Positions 44,799 through 54,249 of a stretch of 64,000 bases of DNA are shown here, in pieces. Source of the stretch: Candidatus Enterococcus testudinis (GTDB lineage Bacteria; Bacillota; Bacilli; Lactobacillales; Enterococcaceae); contig NZ_NGKU01000001.1 in the NCBI RefSeq assembly GCF_002140915.1, positions 3,059,003 to 3,123,002 of the forward strand, given 5' to 3'. The number at the start of each line of letters is the position of its first letter. The first letter of the stretch is position 1. A program made the translations under genes and the position numbers. The notes beneath the pieces are model-generated. The model did not search any database. It worked only from the letters and a program-made list of their open reading frames with translations, and was not told the origin of the DNA.

Positions 44799-46273
44799 AC
44801 CATCACCTGACCTATATCCAACTGTTGGATTATTGCATTTCCAGTTGCTGAGAAAATTAAATCTTTATTCTTTTCTTCTTCATAGAAAGTAGTTGTTATG
44901 GTTTCTTGTCCACTAATAAAGACTTCGATCGACGATGTATCACGAAAAATCTCTAACGTTAGACAATCTTCTATTAAAGGAGTCTGGATGGTTCTTTGTG
45001 TCAGTATTGGCTGTTCATCTCCTGAGATCACATGGCCAACGTTCTCTCGTGACAACGTCAACGCTTCTTTGTCATAAGAATAACTCAATTGCAATCCAGC
45101 CAAGGTGAACGTAAATTCTCTTGCTTCGTTTAGCTGAATAACTAGGCGCAAATATGTGTTGTCTTCTATTACGCGTCGATACACAATCGGATGTTCATTG
45201 ACTATTATTTGTTCTTCGTTTAATTGAAGGTCTAACGCATCATGGATTTGGGGAAAGGGTTCTTGCACCAAGCGCTCGTTTCTTACATGTAAGGTCCGCG
45301 GCAATGTCATTGATCCAGCCCACCGATGGCCTAATACATGGGTTGGCAGTGTTCTGCCCCACATTTGCATCCATGCTATCATGATTCGTTGATTGTCGGC
45401 ACCAAGCGTCGTTTGTGGCGCGTAAAAATCTAACCCAAAATCGATTTCATGGGACGTTTCTACCTCTAGTTTACCAGTCTGCCAATCCATTTTTCCGATA
45501 CATGCCATCGTAGAACTGATATTATGGTATTCATAACCATTCTTTTCGATCTGGATTGGTGACAAAATCAACACATCTTTACCATCTAAATGAAATAAAT
45601 CTGGACACTCCCACATGATTCCTTGAGATGCATCCCCCTCCAGAAGAACGGAGTAAAACTGCCAGTTGAGACAATCTTCTGATGAAAAGAGAAGAATACG
45701 CCCTCGATCATGTTCAGTCTTAGTGGCTACAACAGCAAAATATGATTCACCATGTACAAAGACTTTTGGATCACGAAAATCATGAATGCTCCCTTCCTTG
45801 CCAAGAATCGATTCTCCAATAACCGGATTATTCTCTAATTTTTCAAAATGGATACCATCTTTAGAGATAGCAATACATTGTGTTTGGTACGTTTTGCCCT
45901 CTTCTATCCTATGTCCTGTATACATAAGGTAGAGCAGACCATCTTTTTCGAGCGCACTTCCTGAAAAACAACCATCTTTGTCATACCACTGATCAGGCGC
46001 CAGTGCGACTGGTAAATGTTCCCAATGTATCATATCCGTTGATTTGGAATGCCCCCAGTGCATCGGTCCCCACTGGCTATCATAAGGATAATACTGATAA
46101 AATAAATGGTATGCGCCTTGAAAAAAAATGAACCCATTCGGATCATTTATCCAGCCAATCGGCGCCATCAGATGATACTGATGGCGGTATTGCTGGTTCA
46201 CTTGATGTTTGGATTGCGCAATGAAGTGATTTGCCTGTTCTATCGTGTCTTTCCGTTTCTCTGTCAAATTCAT
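44795..46273 (-). CDS. GH32 sucrose/fructan hydrolase
   Basis: A 492-residue GH32 enzyme with the nucleophile motif WINDPNGF (D44), FRDPKV (D168, transition-state residue) and the acid/base motif ECPD (E222), followed by a C-terminal beta-sandwich. It lacks a signal peptide and so works inside the cell on sugars brought in by the ABC importer. Since the importer does not phosphorylate, the substrate is probably sucrose or short fructo-oligosaccharides rather than sucrose 6-phosphate. Overlaps both neighbours by four bases. Confidence 0.9.
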   Translation of the reverse strand: MNLTEKRKDTIEQANHFIAQSKHQVNQQYRHQYHLMAPIGWINDPNGFIFFQGAYHLFYQYYPYDSQWGPMHWGHSKSTDMIHWEHLPVALAPDQWYDKDGCFSGSALEKDGLLYLMYTGHRIEEGKTYQTQCIAISKDGIHFEKLENNPVIGESILGKEGSIHDFRDPKVFVHGESYFAVVATKTEHDRGRILLFSSEDCLNWQFYSVLLEGDASQGIMWECPDLFHLDGKDVLILSPIQIEKNGYEYHNISSTMACIGKMDWQTGKLEVETSHEIDFGLDFYAPQTTLGADNQRIMIAWMQMWGRTLPTHVLGHRWAGSMTLPRTLHVRNERLVQEPFPQIHDALDLQLNEEQIIVNEHPIVYRRVIEDNTYLRLVIQLNEAREFTFTLAGLQLSYSYDKEALTLSRENVGHVISGDEQPILTQRTIQTPLIEDCLTLEIFRDTSSIEVFISGQETITTTFYEEEKNKDLIFSATGNAIIQQLDIGQVMV

Positions 46274-47883
46274 TCAGTCCCTTTAATAAAATTATCATAA
46301 CCGGTTTGCTTGATTTCAAGCCATTCTCCTATTCCCACTCTGCTCAACTCAGCCAAGTAATCTGACCACTCATCATCAATATTGCCATTCGTAATCCATT
46401 CTGCACGCTTGCGGTAAATATAATCCCACATATCTGTTTCTATTTTTGCCAGTCGATCTGTTTGATCCTTTTCCATAAAAACTTTTGGATAGATATTTTC
46501 ATTATTGATATAAGGCAAATAAGTAGCATGCATCAAATCTAAGCGCCACTGTGCATCGTCGGGCATTGTCGTAACCGTGCCATAATAGGTGTTCAGCACA
46601 GCCAAAGGTCCGGCTGCTTCAGTTTTTTGTCTCAATTCCCCTGGCGCAACTCCATCCAAAGGCAGATGGTGTAACATCCCATCTTTCAGCTCAAAAATAT
46701 TTGCTTGTTCTGTGTCTCCATATGTTCCCCAGTTATTTTGTACAGACTGTAATGGCTCATACATTTTGTCGACCCACTTAGCTGTCAGTTCTAAGTTCTT
46801 ATTCGCACTAGTGATCACGAACCGATCCCTTGAAAAGCCGACACCATTTGTTCTCGTCACATGTTTTCGCCCATCCGGTCCTGCTAATACCGGCAGTACA
46901 TCGTATTGGTCATTGTCTCCAGTCACATTGGTCTTATCCCAAGTAAAATACACACCATACTTTTGTTCTTTTCCTTTTGCGACGTACGTATTCCAATCCT
47001 GTTCAAAAGCCTCATTGTCGATCAAGCCTTTTTGATACATTTCATTAAAGTAAGTGATTGCCTCTTTGTATCCATCTTTATCCGCTGTAAACTGCACATT
47101 GCCATTATTGTCGACAATCAAATGATCATCATTGTCCCCTTCACCAAAGGCAGCAAAAAGCATTTTCAAGTCTTCATTTCCACCATCATTGATAAATGAA
47201 AAGGGAATCTCATCTGCTTCTCCGTTACCATTAGGATCTTCTGTCTTGAACGCCTCTAATACGGTCATCAATTCCTCCGTTGTCGTCGGCATATCCAACC
47301 CTAAATTGTCCAACCATTCTACATTGATCCATGCCATGTCATTGACCGTATGAATCGATTCCTTTCCCTCACCCAATTCTTCAATCCATGGAAAAGAATA
47401 GATATGACCATCTGGTGCTGTAGATAATTGACGATATTCGGGGTACTCGTCAAATATTTTTTTCAAATTCGGCATATACTGGTCAATCAAATCTTCAACC
47501 GGCAAAATCACACCACTTTCTGCCCAATTAAGTAAGTCATAGTCCCCGGCGCCAGCATTAAATATTGCATCTGGTAAATCTCCACTTGCAATATCTAAAT
47601 TCCTTTTTTCCGCAAAATCAGCTTTATAGTTGGTCCAATCTATATGAACATTGGTGTCCTCTTCAATTCTTTGAAAAATCAATTTTTCATTGGGATCATT
47701 TGGTGCGAGTGCTGCACTTTGGGACATCATTTTTAATGTCACATTTTCAGCAAGCGGAAAACTGATATCTGCTAGCTCATAATCTGGGCTTGACTTTGCG
47801 CTGTCCTTTGAACCGCCTCCACAACCAGCCAATAGCAATGAACCTGTTACTAATGTGGTGATCATTCTTGCATTTCTTTTCAT
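46270..47883 (-). CDS. extracellular substrate-binding lipoprotein (LplA type)
   Basis: A protein of about 537 residues with a lipoprotein signal (MITTLVTGSLLLAGCGGG; lipobox LAGC). The start at 47883 (MKRNARM) follows AAAGGAGAG; the frame open further upstream has no ribosome binding site. The large size and LYS-rich N-terminal fold match LplA-type binding proteins used for bulky oligosaccharides. It serves the two LplB/LplC-like permeases encoded upstream. In this operon the ligand is likely a fructo-oligosaccharide. Confidence 0.9.
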   Translation of the reverse strand: MKRNARMITTLVTGSLLLAGCGGGSKDSAKSSPDYELADISFPLAENVTLKMMSQSAALAPNDPNEKLIFQRIEEDTNVHIDWTNYKADFAEKRNLDIASGDLPDAIFNAGAGDYDLLNWAESGVILPVEDLIDQYMPNLKKIFDEYPEYRQLSTAPDGHIYSFPWIEELGEGKESIHTVNDMAWINVEWLDNLGLDMPTTTEELMTVLEAFKTEDPNGNGEADEIPFSFINDGGNEDLKMLFAAFGEGDNDDHLIVDNNGNVQFTADKDGYKEAITYFNEMYQKGLIDNEAFEQDWNTYVAKGKEQKYGVYFTWDKTNVTGDNDQYDVLPVLAGPDGRKHVTRTNGVGFSRDRFVITSANKNLELTAKWVDKMYEPLQSVQNNWGTYGDTEQANIFELKDGMLHHLPLDGVAPGELRQKTEAAGPLAVLNTYYGTVTTMPDDAQWRLDLMHATYLPYINNENIYPKVFMEKDQTDRLAKIETDMWDYIYRKRAEWITNGNIDDEWSDYLAELSRVGIGEWLEIKQTGYDNFIKGTE

Positions 47884-47950
47884 TTGTTTCTCTCCTTTAA
47901 AAATTTTTTTTATTTTGATGACTTCTTGATATAAACCATACATCCATATC

Positions 47951-48838
47951 CTATCCTTTGACCGAACCAACCAATACGCCTTTATCAAAATACTTTTGAA
48001 AGAATGGATACATGACGATCAATGGCAAACTAGAGATAACTATGGTGGCATATTTGATCAATTCAGCGATTTGTTTCATTTCAGCCATGGCTGTATTTGA
48101 GCCTACCATATCTTGAGAAGGCTGGTTTTGAATCAGTATGTTCCTTAAAACTAACTGTAAAGGTTCTAAGTTGGGATTCTTTATATAGATCATGGCATCA
48201 AAATAGGCATTCCACTGCCCCACAAACGCATATAGAAATAACACGAACATTATTGGTTTTGCTAAAGGCAGCATAATTTTAAACAAAATTTGCAAGTCAT
48301 TGGCGCCATCGATCGTGGCAGCCTCAGATAGTTCTTTCGGCAAACTCATAAAGTATGTCCGCGCCAATATGATATTCCAAACATTGATTGCCCCAGGAAC
48401 GATCAAGGACCAAACGGTATCTAACATTCCTAAATTTTTGATCAATAAATAGGTTGGAATCAATCCCCCACCAACAAACATGGTAATGATGAAGAAAATC
48501 ATGATGACCCTACGACCCACTAAATCTGGTTTCGACAGCGGATATGCCGTAATCATTGTAATGAATACTGTCAAGAAGCTGAAACTAAACGAATAGAACA
48601 ATGAATTGAGGAATCCCCTTAAAATAGCATCATCAGCAAACACACGACTATATCCTTGCGTCGTCCAATCTTTAGGATTAAAACTGATCCCCTGATTGAT
48701 TAAAGTAGCCGGATCCATGAATGAGGCTACGACCACGTATACCAGTGGTACTAGTGTGATTATCACCAAAAACCCAACAATAATACGATTGACCCAGAGC
48801 AACTGCCTGTCTATCTTCGTATACATAGTAAGATTCAT
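47951..48838 (-). CDS. sugar ABC transporter permease (LplC type)
   Basis: A 295-residue protein with six membrane spans and the EAA loop SEAATIDGANDLQILFKIMLPLAKP (about residues 170-190). It ends in FFQKYFDKGVLVGSVKG, the usual LplC end. It joins the LplB-type permease to form the channel. The ATPase must be encoded elsewhere (MsmK-like). The gene follows lplB by 11 bp. Confidence 0.92.
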   Translation of the reverse strand: MNLTMYTKIDRQLLWVNRIIVGFLVIITLVPLVYVVVASFMDPATLINQGISFNPKDWTTQGYSRVFADDAILRGFLNSLFYSFSFSFLTVFITMITAYPLSKPDLVGRRVIMIFFIITMFVGGGLIPTYLLIKNLGMLDTVWSLIVPGAINVWNIILARTYFMSLPKELSEAATIDGANDLQILFKIMLPLAKPIMFVLFLYAFVGQWNAYFDAMIYIKNPNLEPLQLVLRNILIQNQPSQDMVGSNTAMAEMKQIAELIKYATIVISSLPLIVMYPFFQKYFDKGVLVGSVKG

Positions 48839-48849
48839 TTTATTTCCCC

Positions 48850-49827
48850 CTATAAGCCTTCGCCGTCATTTATTTTTTTAGTTATTCCATTGACAAGCAA
48901 CAAAAGCACTACGTTGATGATCATATTAAATAACCCCACGGCTGCTGAATACGCATAATCACCAGATTGCAACCCTATTTTGTATACGTATGTCGAAATA
49001 ATCTCTGAAGTTGGAATATTCATTGACGTTTGCATCAAGTAAGCTTTCTCATAACCAACATTCATGATATTTCCTGCTGATAAAATAAAATTGATAACCA
49101 TAACTGGTCTGAGCGCGGGCAAATCAATAAACCAAATTTTTTGCAGGATATTTGCGCCATCGATATTTGCAGCTTCATATAAATCAGAACTAATGCCAGC
49201 TAAAGTCGCTGTATATAGTATTGAAGCCCAACCCATCCCTTGCCAGATACCAGAAAGAATATAAATTGTTCGAAAATAATCAGGGTTTGACATAAACATA
49301 ATAGGCTGTCCTGTGAATTTTTCGACGAGCCCGTTAATTGGACCATTTGCAGATAAAAACAAAAAGAGCATACCTACTATAATGACAACAGAAATGAAAT
49401 TAGGCGCATAAAGTATCAATTGGATTTTTTGTTTGATTTTTTTATTAAGAATTTGATTTAGTGACAATGCCAACAGTATGGGAGGAAAAAAGCCCAATAT
49501 CAGTCCATAAACACTAATTTTCAAAGTATTGGTTAACAAGACTGAAAAGTTAGGTGAAGAGATAAATGTTCGAAAATGCGCTAAGCCAACCCAGGGACTT
49601 TCCCAAATGCCCAGCATTGGGTTGTAATCTTTGAACGCAATGATGGCGCCATACATTGGGAAATAACGAAAAACAATTGTAAGTAAAATGCCTGGTACCA
49701 TGAGTAAATAAAGCCACTTGTCTTTTGCTACTTTTTTTCTGAGCTTTTGCCATTTTTCTTTTTTTCTATCAGGATTAGCTATGGGTCGTTTTCGTCCCGA
49801 AAACTGTTCCTTTATCACTTTTTCCAT
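48850..49827 (-). CDS. sugar ABC transporter permease (LplB type)
   Basis: A permease of about 325 residues, starting MEKVIKEQFSGRKRP at 49827, seven bases after AAGGGGG. It has six spans and the EAA loop YEAANIDGANILQKIWFIDLP (around 215-235). It is the first gene of the GH32 operon and is preceded by a promoter and two operators. An upstream in-frame ATG (49857) would overlap the second operator and is unlikely to be used. Confidence 0.92.
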   Translation of the reverse strand: MEKVIKEQFSGRKRPIANPDRKKEKWQKLRKKVAKDKWLYLLMVPGILLTIVFRYFPMYGAIIAFKDYNPMLGIWESPWVGLAHFRTFISSPNFSVLLTNTLKISVYGLILGFFPPILLALSLNQILNKKIKQKIQLILYAPNFISVVIIVGMLFLFLSANGPINGLVEKFTGQPIMFMSNPDYFRTIYILSGIWQGMGWASILYTATLAGISSDLYEAANIDGANILQKIWFIDLPALRPVMVINFILSAGNIMNVGYEKAYLMQTSMNIPTSEIISTYVYKIGLQSGDYAYSAAVGLFNMIINVVLLLLVNGITKKINDGEGL

Positions 49828-49843
49828 ATAGATCCCCCTTTTT

Positions 49844-49951
49844 AGAAACGTTTCCATTTTTTGATTTTAAAAAAAGAAAGCATCCAATCTGAAAGTGGAA
49901 ACGTTTCCCTTTTTCTGCTTTCAGATTAGCACGCCTTCTTTTTCATGTCAA
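49844..49951 (-). promoter_or_regulatory. promoter and double operator of the GH32 operon
   Basis: Minus-strand promoter TTGACA (49946-49951), 17 bp, TAATCT (49923-49928). A perfect 12-bp palindrome GGAAACGTTTCC (49897-49908) lies shortly after the transcription start, and a second site AGAAACGTTTCC (49844-49855) precedes the ribosome binding site. Their centres are 53 bp apart, about five helical turns. A 10-bp inverted repeat AATCTGAAAG/CTTTCAGATT (49886-49895, 49918-49927) brackets the first operator and overlaps the -10 box. Confidence 0.82.
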
Positions 49952-50211
49952 TATCAAAATGTATATTGACAGTACAAAAATTTATAGTTGTACAAAACCT
50001 ATCGCTACATCTGCCTTTCCTTCTGATTTCCAGTCATTTCCAATCAAAGTATTTTTCTTGAGTATTCCCACTGATACGCTCATCAATTCTAACTAAAGGT
50101 CATCAAAAACGAATCTTATCTGTCTCACATCAAACCTTGCTTTCTAAACCAGCCACTTTTTGCTATACTGAGTAAGCATATTTGAAATTATTTGTTGTTT
50201 ATGGAGGAATC

Positions 50212-51588
50212 ATGCAAAAATATATTGGAAACAAAGCCTTTTACCGTACGGTCTTAACGATCGCGATTCCAGTGATGATCCAGAATGCGATCACCAATTT
50301 TGTGGGCTTATTAGATAATTTAATGGTGGGACAAATCGGGACTGCACAAATGTCCGGTGTAGCCATTGTCAACCAACTGATCTTTGTGTTTAACTTGAGC
50401 ATCTTTGGGATCGTTTCTGCGGGTAGTATTTTCGGGACCCAGTTCTATGGGAAGCAAGATTATCATGGGATGCGGGATGCCTTTCGCTTCAAATTGGTGG
50501 GCAATTTGTTGATTTGTCTATTTGCGATGGGGTTGTTGTTCTTTGGGCAAGATTTCTTGATTCGTCTCTATTTGCATGGCAGTGGCGATAGTGCTGAGTT
50601 GGCTCTTGCTTTGACCTCTGCCAAAGAATTCTTAATCATCCTGTTGTTCAGCCTGCCATTTTTTGCCATTTCTCAAGCGTATGCCAGTTCGCTTAGGGAA
50701 ATGGGCAAAACGATGGTGCCGATGTTTGCCAGCAGCATCGCCGTAGTCATCAACACAGCCTTGAATTTCTTGCTGATTTTCGGCCTATTCTTCTTCCCTG
50801 CATTGGGCGTGCGGGGCGCTGCGATTTCAACATTGATTGCCCGTATCGTTGAATGTGCCATCACAGTCTATTGGGTGCATCACCATGTCGAGGACAATCC
50901 GTTTGCCGTTCGGGTCTACCATCAATTCAGCGTACCGCTGCAGTTGGTGAAACAGATTTTGCGTAAAGGTTCGCCTTTGATGGCCAATGAGATCCTTTGG
51001 GCAATTGGCCAAACGATGATCGTTCAAGCGTATTCCGTTCGTGGGTTATCGGTGATTGCTTCCTTGAACATTTCTTCTACTGTTTCCAACCTGTTCAACA
51101 TTGTCTATATGGCGCTGGGCGGTGCAGTTGCTATCATGGTCGGTCAACTTTTAGGGGCTGATAAATTCGATGAAGCCAAGGACAGTGCACGAAAACTGCT
51201 CTTCTTTTCCGTCATGAGTTGTCTCGGACTTGGGATTTTGATGATGGTGGTGGCACCGTTCTTCCCAGAAATCTACCAAACTGAACCGGCAGTCAAAAGC
51301 CTAGCCAGCCAATTTATCAAAGTCGCTGCGTTATGTATGCCGATGTATGCCTTTAACCATGCCAGCTATTTCATTTTACGTTCTGGCGGCCAAACTTTTA
51401 TTACCTTTTTGTTCGACAGTGTCTTCACTTGGGTAATCGTTCTGCCGTTGGCCTTTGTACTAAGTACGCATACGACGCTCTCGATCGTCTTGGTTTACCT
51501 GTGCTGCCAATTGGTGGAACTGTTGAAGAGTGGAATCGGGTACCGCTTGATCCGCTCTGATCTTTGGGTGAAAAATATCGTGCATTGA
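50212..51588 (+). CDS. MATE-family efflux transporter
   Basis: A 458-residue protein with twelve hydrophobic segments. The N-terminal TIAIPVMIQNAITNFVGLLDNLMVGQIGTAQMSGVAIVNQLIFVF pattern and a matching second half (GSPLMANEILWAIGQTMIVQAY) are typical of MATE exporters that use Na+ or H+ gradients. GGAGG stands four bases before the ATG at 50212. The cargo may be a drug or metabolite; nothing here tells which. Single gene with its own terminator. Confidence 0.92.
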   Translation: MQKYIGNKAFYRTVLTIAIPVMIQNAITNFVGLLDNLMVGQIGTAQMSGVAIVNQLIFVFNLSIFGIVSAGSIFGTQFYGKQDYHGMRDAFRFKLVGNLLICLFAMGLLFFGQDFLIRLYLHGSGDSAELALALTSAKEFLIILLFSLPFFAISQAYASSLREMGKTMVPMFASSIAVVINTALNFLLIFGLFFFPALGVRGAAISTLIARIVECAITVYWVHHHVEDNPFAVRVYHQFSVPLQLVKQILRKGSPLMANEILWAIGQTMIVQAYSVRGLSVIASLNISSTVSNLFNIVYMALGGAVAIMVGQLLGADKFDEAKDSARKLLFFSVMSCLGLGILMMVVAPFFPEIYQTEPAVKSLASQFIKVAALCMPMYAFNHASYFILRSGGQTFITFLFDSVFTWVIVLPLAFVLSTHTTLSIVLVYLCCQLVELLKSGIGYRLIRSDLWVKNIVH

Positions 51589-51604
51589 GGAAAATGTATG
51601 TAAT

Positions 51605-51656
51605 GAAAAAATCGAATCATCAAGATGCATACGCAAACTTGATGATTCGATTTTTT
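51605..51656 (+). terminator. terminator of the MATE gene
   Basis: Perfect stem AAAAAATCGAATCATCAAG/CTTGATGATTCGATTTTTT with a 13-base loop and T-run. Confidence 0.88.
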
Positions 51657-51940
51657 TGTTTCTTTCTATGGGTGTTTTTATGGAAAAATAAAATCAGAGT
51701 GAGTATCTAGCGAGAAGTATCAGTTAACAAGTAAATCCATTCCTTAAAGTATTAAAAAATTCACCTATTTACCAATCATCCCCCGATTCACCTATTTGAT
51801 CAAAACTAATTCATTTTTTTTTAGAATAGAAATCTTGAGTGTCGTTTCAGCCAGCCCATTTCCATTTGGATAGAATCTAATGAATCATGGCTATCTATTA
51901 TGTGCAATTCGTCATTCCCATATCTGACTTCTTCTCTTTT
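51657..51940. other. intergenic stretch without a recognisable gene
   Basis: About 280 bp of AT-rich DNA between the MATE terminator and the AbiEii stop codon. The string ATTCACCTATTT appears twice about 26 bp apart (near 51768 and 51793). No gene, hairpin or clear promoter was seen. Confidence 0.4.
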
Positions 51941-52798
51941 TTAAATTCCGTTTTTCTTCCTTTCTTCATCTATCACTAATTGCATTAAGGAATCGATTGA
52001 TCCAAGCGCCAATTCAAATGAAATATTTTTGGCAAAATTATTTTCTTCTTGATATTTTCCCCATTGTTCTGCCAATGATTTGTTTTGGAACAATTGCGGC
52101 ATCTCTTCGTTGTAAAGATTTGTAAACGAGGCTTGATTTGATCTTTTGGTAAATGTACCATGTATACTTTCGCATAGACTTTTAACATCGATCGGTTCCA
52201 ACTTTGTAATCATATATAAATCATAAAAATCTTTCATTCTTGAATTGTCTGTCCCAAAACTGAATGTTGCATGCAGCTTTTCAGATAGAATCTGTTCTGT
52301 AGGATATGCCGGAATCCGAATTTTTTTATCCTCAAACATTAACTTGTGTTCATAAAATATAGCTTCCGGAATAATAGAGTCGCCTGAAGTAATATCCAAT
52401 TTAAAAGGAATACGTGCTTTATCTAAAAGAGCGATAATTTTTGCTTGAAATCCTGGATAAAAATCTGCTTCTCTGGTTTCTGATAAACTTTGAAGTTCAA
52501 ACTGAATTCCTTCTTTTGTTGGACGGGCCGTTAGTTCCTTAAAAACCTCTATTAATTTCTCTTTTGTCAGATTTGAATTTCTAAAAGTGGTATCAATATC
52601 TACAGTCGAGCGGTTCTCCAATCCGTATTTGGAACCAATTAAGAACCCACCTTTCAAAACGAAATCATCTTGATAATCAGATTCCGAAATGCACTCAAGT
52701 AGCTTTTCCATCATAAAGTACCTTTGGACAATTTGCGGATTTAGGTGTCTTTCCATCGCAAAATTTCGCGTTTTTGCTTTAAACTGCTTGGGGTTCAC
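51941..52798 (-). CDS. abiEii: AbiEii toxin (nucleotidyltransferase)
   Basis: A 285-residue protein of the AbiEii/AbiGii family. It has the nucleotidyltransferase motif FVLKGGFLIGSKYGLENRSTVDIDT (about residues 46-70), with GG and the D-x-D pair (VDIDT), then PFKLDITSGD and a YPTEQILSEKLHATF block containing the conserved lysine. Family members modify tRNA and slow growth when not neutralised. It follows the antitoxin gene by 13 bp. With AbiEi it forms a type IV toxin-antitoxin module that can abort phage infection. All core motifs look intact. Confidence 0.88.
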   Translation of the reverse strand: MNPKQFKAKTRNFAMERHLNPQIVQRYFMMEKLLECISESDYQDDFVLKGGFLIGSKYGLENRSTVDIDTTFRNSNLTKEKLIEVFKELTARPTKEGIQFELQSLSETREADFYPGFQAKIIALLDKARIPFKLDITSGDSIIPEAIFYEHKLMFEDKKIRIPAYPTEQILSEKLHATFSFGTDNSRMKDFYDLYMITKLEPIDVKSLCESIHGTFTKRSNQASFTNLYNEEMPQLFQNKSLAEQWGKYQEENNFAKNISFELALGSIDSLMQLVIDEERKKNGI

Positions 52799-52811
52799 TC
52801 GTTTCCGCCTC

Positions 52812-53405
52812 CTAATATAATGGTACCATATAAGATTTCATTTCTTTGGGTGACTTCAAAGTTTGCATGTACTTTCTTAACTTATTTGTATCTCTATTAG
52901 GGGAACTCATGTATTCTTTTAAAGCTTCTTGTTTTACTTCTGCACTTGCTTTATATCTTGAATTCCACATATCACATAGGGTTCTTTCCAGATCATAAAT
53001 AATGATTTTGTTCCCATAAAAGCTTTCTTTTTCTGTTAATCCTAATTCGTATGTTTCTTTTGTTGTATAGTGGGGATGAATGGCATATTTTTCCAGACGT
53101 TCTTTTGGAACATGGTATCCCTTTGGAAACATCATATTTATTTTTTGGGGAATATAGGTGCCGATTTGATTAATATCTAGTACTGTTTCGTGAGAAAATA
53201 TGCCTTTGGGATACATACTTTGAGCCAAGTATAGTTCATCAATAAACGTATCTTTCATCACATAAAATCCTGGCGCTACCTTCTCAATTTCATCAGCTTT
53301 AACCAATCTATCTAATGTCATAGGTAGAATTCCCTCTTTTCGGGCATCTTTCAGAGAGAGATTGCCACTATATTTATCAAAAACATTAGTAATTTTTTGA
53401 TTCAA
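52812..53405 (-). CDS. abiEi: AbiEi antitoxin/transcriptional repressor
   Basis: A 197-residue protein with an N-terminal winged-helix region (SLKDARKEGILPMTLDRLVKADEIEKVAPGFYV) and the AbiEi C-terminal fold (IFSHETVLDINQIGTY, IIIYDLERTLCDMW). It represses its own operon, and in the family it counters AbiEii without direct contact. GGAGGGG lies before the ATG. The promoter upstream carries an inverted repeat that overlaps the -10 box and fits autoregulation. Confidence 0.88.
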   Translation of the reverse strand: MNQKITNVFDKYSGNLSLKDARKEGILPMTLDRLVKADEIEKVAPGFYVMKDTFIDELYLAQSMYPKGIFSHETVLDINQIGTYIPQKINMMFPKGYHVPKERLEKYAIHPHYTTKETYELGLTEKESFYGNKIIIYDLERTLCDMWNSRYKASAEVKQEALKEYMSSPNRDTNKLRKYMQTLKSPKEMKSYMVPLY

Positions 53406-53429
53406 AATAACCCCTCCACTCGTTAATTA

Positions 53430-53471
53430 TAAACTAACTAAATTATACTACGTTAGTTTATTATTAACAAT
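53430..53471 (-). promoter_or_regulatory. AbiE promoter with overlapping operator
   Basis: A -10 TATAAT (53442-53447) with a -35 TTGTTA 17 bp upstream (minus strand). A perfect 9-bp inverted repeat TAAACTAAC/GTTAGTTTA (53430-53438, 53452-53460) flanks the -10 box symmetrically. This fits direct repression by AbiEi. Confidence 0.7.
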
Positions 53472-53800
53472 AAGATGGAATAGTTTCAGGAATAAAGATA
53501 ACATATAGTTATTACCAATCAAATTTCGAAAAGCTTATACGTTTATTATTATATAGTTAATCCCATATGTGATTTTACTGCAAAGAATTTCTTTTTTTCA
53601 CAGAACAACTTAATCAAAATCAGCAAAAGAATCGCCTTTAACTATAAGCCTTTCGCCATCTTTGTAAACGTGTCATAAGTCAGAAGAATCTTCACGCGAT
53701 CATTTAAAATAAAAAGAGGAATACCGACGCGCGACTCTCACATCATTGAACCAAAACAACACTTTTAGATTCATATCCCAAAACAAACATTCAAATATTA
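53472..53800. other. AT-rich gap downstream of the Wadjet operon
   Basis: No intact gene in about 330 bp. On the minus strand around 53650-53735 a 30-codon open tail reads VGIPLFILNDRVKILLTYD then TFTKMAKGL-stop, which could be a C-terminal gene remnant. No clear terminator for the Wadjet transcript was seen. Confidence 0.3.
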
Positions 53801-54208
53801 TTAGACAGTCATCACCATCTCCAACTGTTTCGTCAAAATCAATACTTGATTTTCTAAAATGGAAATTCTGAGCAACGCTTCAGCCATATCTTTTTCCGTT
53901 TGTGAAATGTCCGCTGATCCGTGATTTGAGGTTTTCGGTTTCGATGCATATCGTTTAGGCAGATCTGTTTGTTCGTACTTCTCAACTAGTCGGAAGACAT
54001 TATCGTCTTCCACGGCTACTTGTGTCCGCGTGAGCAGTTCTCCATCTTGGTTTGCACTCTTAGTATGCAAAGTAAACATCCCTTCTAACGCATTGGGTCC
54101 TATCACATATCCTGAAGCTTCTTTGACAATCATCCCTGTTTCACGTAACCAGCCATAAAATGTCTTTTGGTTGAATCCATGTGCTTTTTTTATTTCATGC
54201 AGTTTCAT
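53801..54208 (-). CDS. KilAC/antirepressor-like DNA-binding protein
   Basis: A 135-residue protein. Residues 1-45 (HEIKKAHGFNQKTFYGWLRETGMIVKEASGYVIGP) and the TRTQVAVEDDNVFRLVEKY stretch near 60-80 resemble the C-terminal KilAC domain of phage antirepressors. A leucine-rich helix (AEALLRISILENQVLILTKQLEMV) at the end is a likely coiled coil. It follows jetD by 41 bp on the same strand, so it looks like a fifth gene of the Wadjet operon. Such a gene is not part of the canonical four. Function unknown; regulation is one possibility. Confidence 0.55.
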   Translation of the reverse strand: MKLHEIKKAHGFNQKTFYGWLRETGMIVKEASGYVIGPNALEGMFTLHTKSANQDGELLTRTQVAVEDDNVFRLVEKYEQTDLPKRYASKPKTSNHGSADISQTEKDMAEALLRISILENQVLILTKQLEMVMTV

Positions 54209-54249
54209 CTAAAGCCTCCTAAAAAATGATTTACCTGCTCATTCAGCCT

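Noticed and set aside
46589-47035. A 148-codon plus-strand frame opposite the LplA-type lipoprotein gene
   Set aside because: Shadow frame without a ribosome binding site inside a clearly coding gene on the other strand.
51657-51940. The twice-occurring ATTCACCTATTT as a possible attachment site
   Set aside because: Too short and too close together (about 26 bp), with no integrase or matching copy at the other island border.
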